Shown here piece after piece: positions 41,680 through 43,495 of a stretch of 43,495 bases of DNA; within the stretch, counting starts at the first letter, position 1, and every line of letters starts with the position of its first letter. The DNA is from Fidelibacterota bacterium (GTDB lineage Bacteria; Fidelibacterota; UBA8477; JABMPR01), in the NCBI GenBank assembly GCA_021734255.1, contig JAIPJM010000022.1:1-43495 (forward strand), read 5' to 3'. The notes below the pieces were generated by a model. The model made no database searches. It saw nothing but the letters and a program-made list of their open reading frames with translations, and was not told where the DNA came from. A program made the translations under genes and the position numbers.

Positions 41680-43311
41680 ATGTCAGATAAAGTTGTAATG
41701 GTCCCCCAGGCAGTCAATGAACCGATCCTTAACTATGCACCCGGTTCAGCTGAACGCATTGAATTGCAGGAGACCCTGAAAAAAATGAAATCGGAAGTCA
41801 TTGAAATTCCGGTGATCATCGGTGGTGAGGAAATCTTTACAGGTGAGACAGCAACTAACGCCATGCCTCACAATCATAAACATGTTTTAGCGAAGTACCA
41901 CATGGCCGGTCCCAAAGAGATCGAACGCGCCATTGAGGTCTCTCAGGAGGCCTGGAAGACCTGGTCTGTGATGTCCTGGGAGAGCAGGGTTGCCATATTC
42001 AAGCGGATGGCGGTGCTGCTGGCACATCCCTATGGCCATATTCTCAATGCAGCCACCATGCTCGGCCAGAGTAAAAATGCCTTTCAGGCTGAGATCGATG
42101 CTGCCTGTGAGTTGATCGATTTCTTTAATTTCAATGCCCAATATCTCCAGGAAATTTACAAACAGCAGCCACCCTATTCACCGACCGGGACATGGAACCA
42201 GGTGGAGCACAGGGCCTTAGAGGGATTTGTATTTGCCGTAACACCCTTTAATTTTACGTCGATCGCCGGTAACCTCCCCACAGCTCCAGCACTAATGGGG
42301 AACGTCACCCTCTGGAAACCAGCCTCATCAGCCGTCTACTCAGCTTACTATCTCATGAAATTATTCAAGGAAGCTGGCTTACCTGATGGGGTCATCAATT
42401 TCATCCCTGGTAAGGGCTCAGTTGTCGGACCCATGGTCATGGAGAATGAGCATTTGGCCGGTATCCACTTTACTGGATCCACGGCAGTGTTCCAGAATAT
42501 GTGGAAAACGGTGGGCGATAATATTGCGAAGTATAAAAGTTATCCCCGCATCGTCGGTGAAACCGGCGGTAAGGATTTTATCGTTGCCCATGAGTCTGCA
42601 AAGATGGAAGTGCTGAGAACCGCCGTCATCCGCGGTGCCTTTGAATATCAGGGCCAAAAGTGTTCTGCCGCCTCAAGAATTTATATCCCCAAAGCGTCCT
42701 GGGAGGCCTTCAAGCCCAGTTACATGGAAGAGGTGGCCAAGATCAAGGTGGGAGATGTTGAAGATTTTAGCAATTTCATGAATGCTGTCATCGATCGCGG
42801 TGCCTTCAATGATATTACCGCCTACATTGACTATGCCAAGGATCATCCAGATGCTGAGATCATTACCGGTGGAAACTATGATGATTCGGTGGGCTTTTTC
42901 ATCGAACCTACAACCATTGTGACCACGGATCCCCACTTCAAGACCATGGAGGAGGAGATCTTTGGACCGGTGGTGACCATCTATGTCTATGATGAGAGCT
43001 GGGAAGACGTCCTGGACCTGGTCGACGGTACCAGCCCCTATGCTTTGACAGGCGCCGTGATATCAAACGACAGGGCAGCAACTGAGTTGGCGGTAGAGCG
43101 GTTACGACACAGTGCTGGTAATTTTTATATCAACGATAAGCCTACCGGTGCAGTGGTTGGGCAGCAGCCCTTTGGTGGCAGTCGTGCCTCAGGGACCAAT
43201 GACAAGGCTGGATCCATATTCAACCTGATCCGTTGGGTCTCTCAGCGCACCATCAAGGAAAATTTCATTCCGCCAACCGAGTTTCCCTATCCTTTCATGG
43301 ATGAGGAATAA
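41680..43311 (+). CDS. pruA: 1-pyrroline-5-carboxylate dehydrogenase
   Basis: This NAD-dependent enzyme oxidises glutamate semialdehyde (P5C) to glutamate, the second step of proline breakdown. The 543 residues have the aldehyde-dehydrogenase fold with FNFTSIAGNLPTAPAL, the active-site Glu in VGETGGKDF (near residue 290) and the catalytic Cys in EYQGQKCSAAS (near 325). The NAD site is HFTGSTAVF and EEIFGPVVTIYVYD is also present. This is the stand-alone type 2 PruA, common in FCB bacteria. AGGAG gives a strong ribosome site. Proline dehydrogenase is not in the window. Confidence 0.94.
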   Translation: MSDKVVMVPQAVNEPILNYAPGSAERIELQETLKKMKSEVIEIPVIIGGEEIFTGETATNAMPHNHKHVLAKYHMAGPKEIERAIEVSQEAWKTWSVMSWESRVAIFKRMAVLLAHPYGHILNAATMLGQSKNAFQAEIDAACELIDFFNFNAQYLQEIYKQQPPYSPTGTWNQVEHRALEGFVFAVTPFNFTSIAGNLPTAPALMGNVTLWKPASSAVYSAYYLMKLFKEAGLPDGVINFIPGKGSVVGPMVMENEHLAGIHFTGSTAVFQNMWKTVGDNIAKYKSYPRIVGETGGKDFIVAHESAKMEVLRTAVIRGAFEYQGQKCSAASRIYIPKASWEAFKPSYMEEVAKIKVGDVEDFSNFMNAVIDRGAFNDITAYIDYAKDHPDAEIITGGNYDDSVGFFIEPTTIVTTDPHFKTMEEEIFGPVVTIYVYDESWEDVLDLVDGTSPYALTGAVISNDRAATELAVERLRHSAGNFYINDKPTGAVVGQQPFGGSRASGTNDKAGSIFNLIRWVSQRTIKENFIPPTEFPYPFMDEE

Positions 43312-43495
43312 TCTGTTAAACAATATGTCCCACTTTTGCGCTGCCAAAGGTTGTCATCCTGAGCTTGTCCATTAGACTTGCCCAATGGAAAAGTTGAGAG
43401 CTAATATGTTCAGAGAAATGGAAGATCCACACATTGCACTGGAGTTGAATAAGTCTATGAGCTTGTCATGGCACAAAGCCAATCCTTCGATTAAG
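43312..43495. other. gene-free window end
   Basis: I see no gene in these 184 bases. A 10-base direct repeat, TGAGCTTGTC, lies at 43360-43369 and 43458-43467. The first is in TGTCATCCTGAGCTTGTC, which looks like a short dispersed repeat common in bacterial intergenic DNA. No clear terminator of pruA is visible. Confidence 0.4.

Overview
This window is a chromosomal segment from a Gram-negative (diderm, LPS-making) bacterium. Three things point to the Fibrobacteres-Chlorobi-Bacteroidetes (FCB) superphylum: a single-chain LpxC-FabZ fusion, a BamA/Skp/LpxD/LpxA cluster, and many FCB-style exported proteins of unknown function. A Marinimicrobia-like or related uncultured lineage is my guess, not a demonstrated placement. 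There is no rRNA or tRNA to settle it. Base composition looks moderate and varies: 35.3-37.3 kb is visibly AT-richer, and the symporter at 37.7-39.1 kb is GC-richer.

Region 1 (0-15.5 kb, plus strand) is core envelope biology. It holds a YfhL-type ferredoxin, the Mrp Fe-S carrier ATPase and a MIP18/DUF59 Fe-S assembly protein. A tightly packed run follows: uppS, bamA, ompH/skp, lpxD, lpxC-fabZ, lpxA, an unknown exported protein, dxr, rseP, an LpxL-type acyltransferase, a Sua5/TsaC-type protein and an MsbA-like ABC exporter. Together they supply isoprenoid precursors, lipid A and outer-membrane protein assembly. Region 2 (15.5-20 kb) has a convergent GtrA-like protein, a DUF3108 protein, an NfeD protease-like protein with FloA, and an acidic anchored protein. 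It is bracketed by two composite palindromic repeats. Region 3 (20-29.8 kb, minus strand) reads from right to left as a GMC oxidoreductase, an ABC-2 exporter pair and a LolA-like protein, then carbamate kinase, sucC, sucD, ndk, a SPOR lipoprotein and a membrane protein.

Region 4 (29.8-37.7 kb) is accessory. A REP-associated-type HUH transposase (RAYT) is flanked by palindromes with the same core as the two composite repeats. Next to it is a probable small RNA with its own promoter and terminator. After a CsgG-like lipoprotein, a small membrane protein and purU comes a stretch of minus-strand cassette-like genes. One complete integron-type attC site and a 12-bp inverted repeat exactly bracket a trypsin-like protease gene. 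No integrase is visible in the window.

Region 5 (37.7-43.5 kb) has a PutP-type symporter and pruA, which suggests proline use. Between them are two exported proteins and three small charged proteins of unknown role.

The best candidates for something undescribed are the RAYT plus nested-palindrome repeat family, the small RNA at 30.53-30.66 kb, and the attC-bounded protease cassette.
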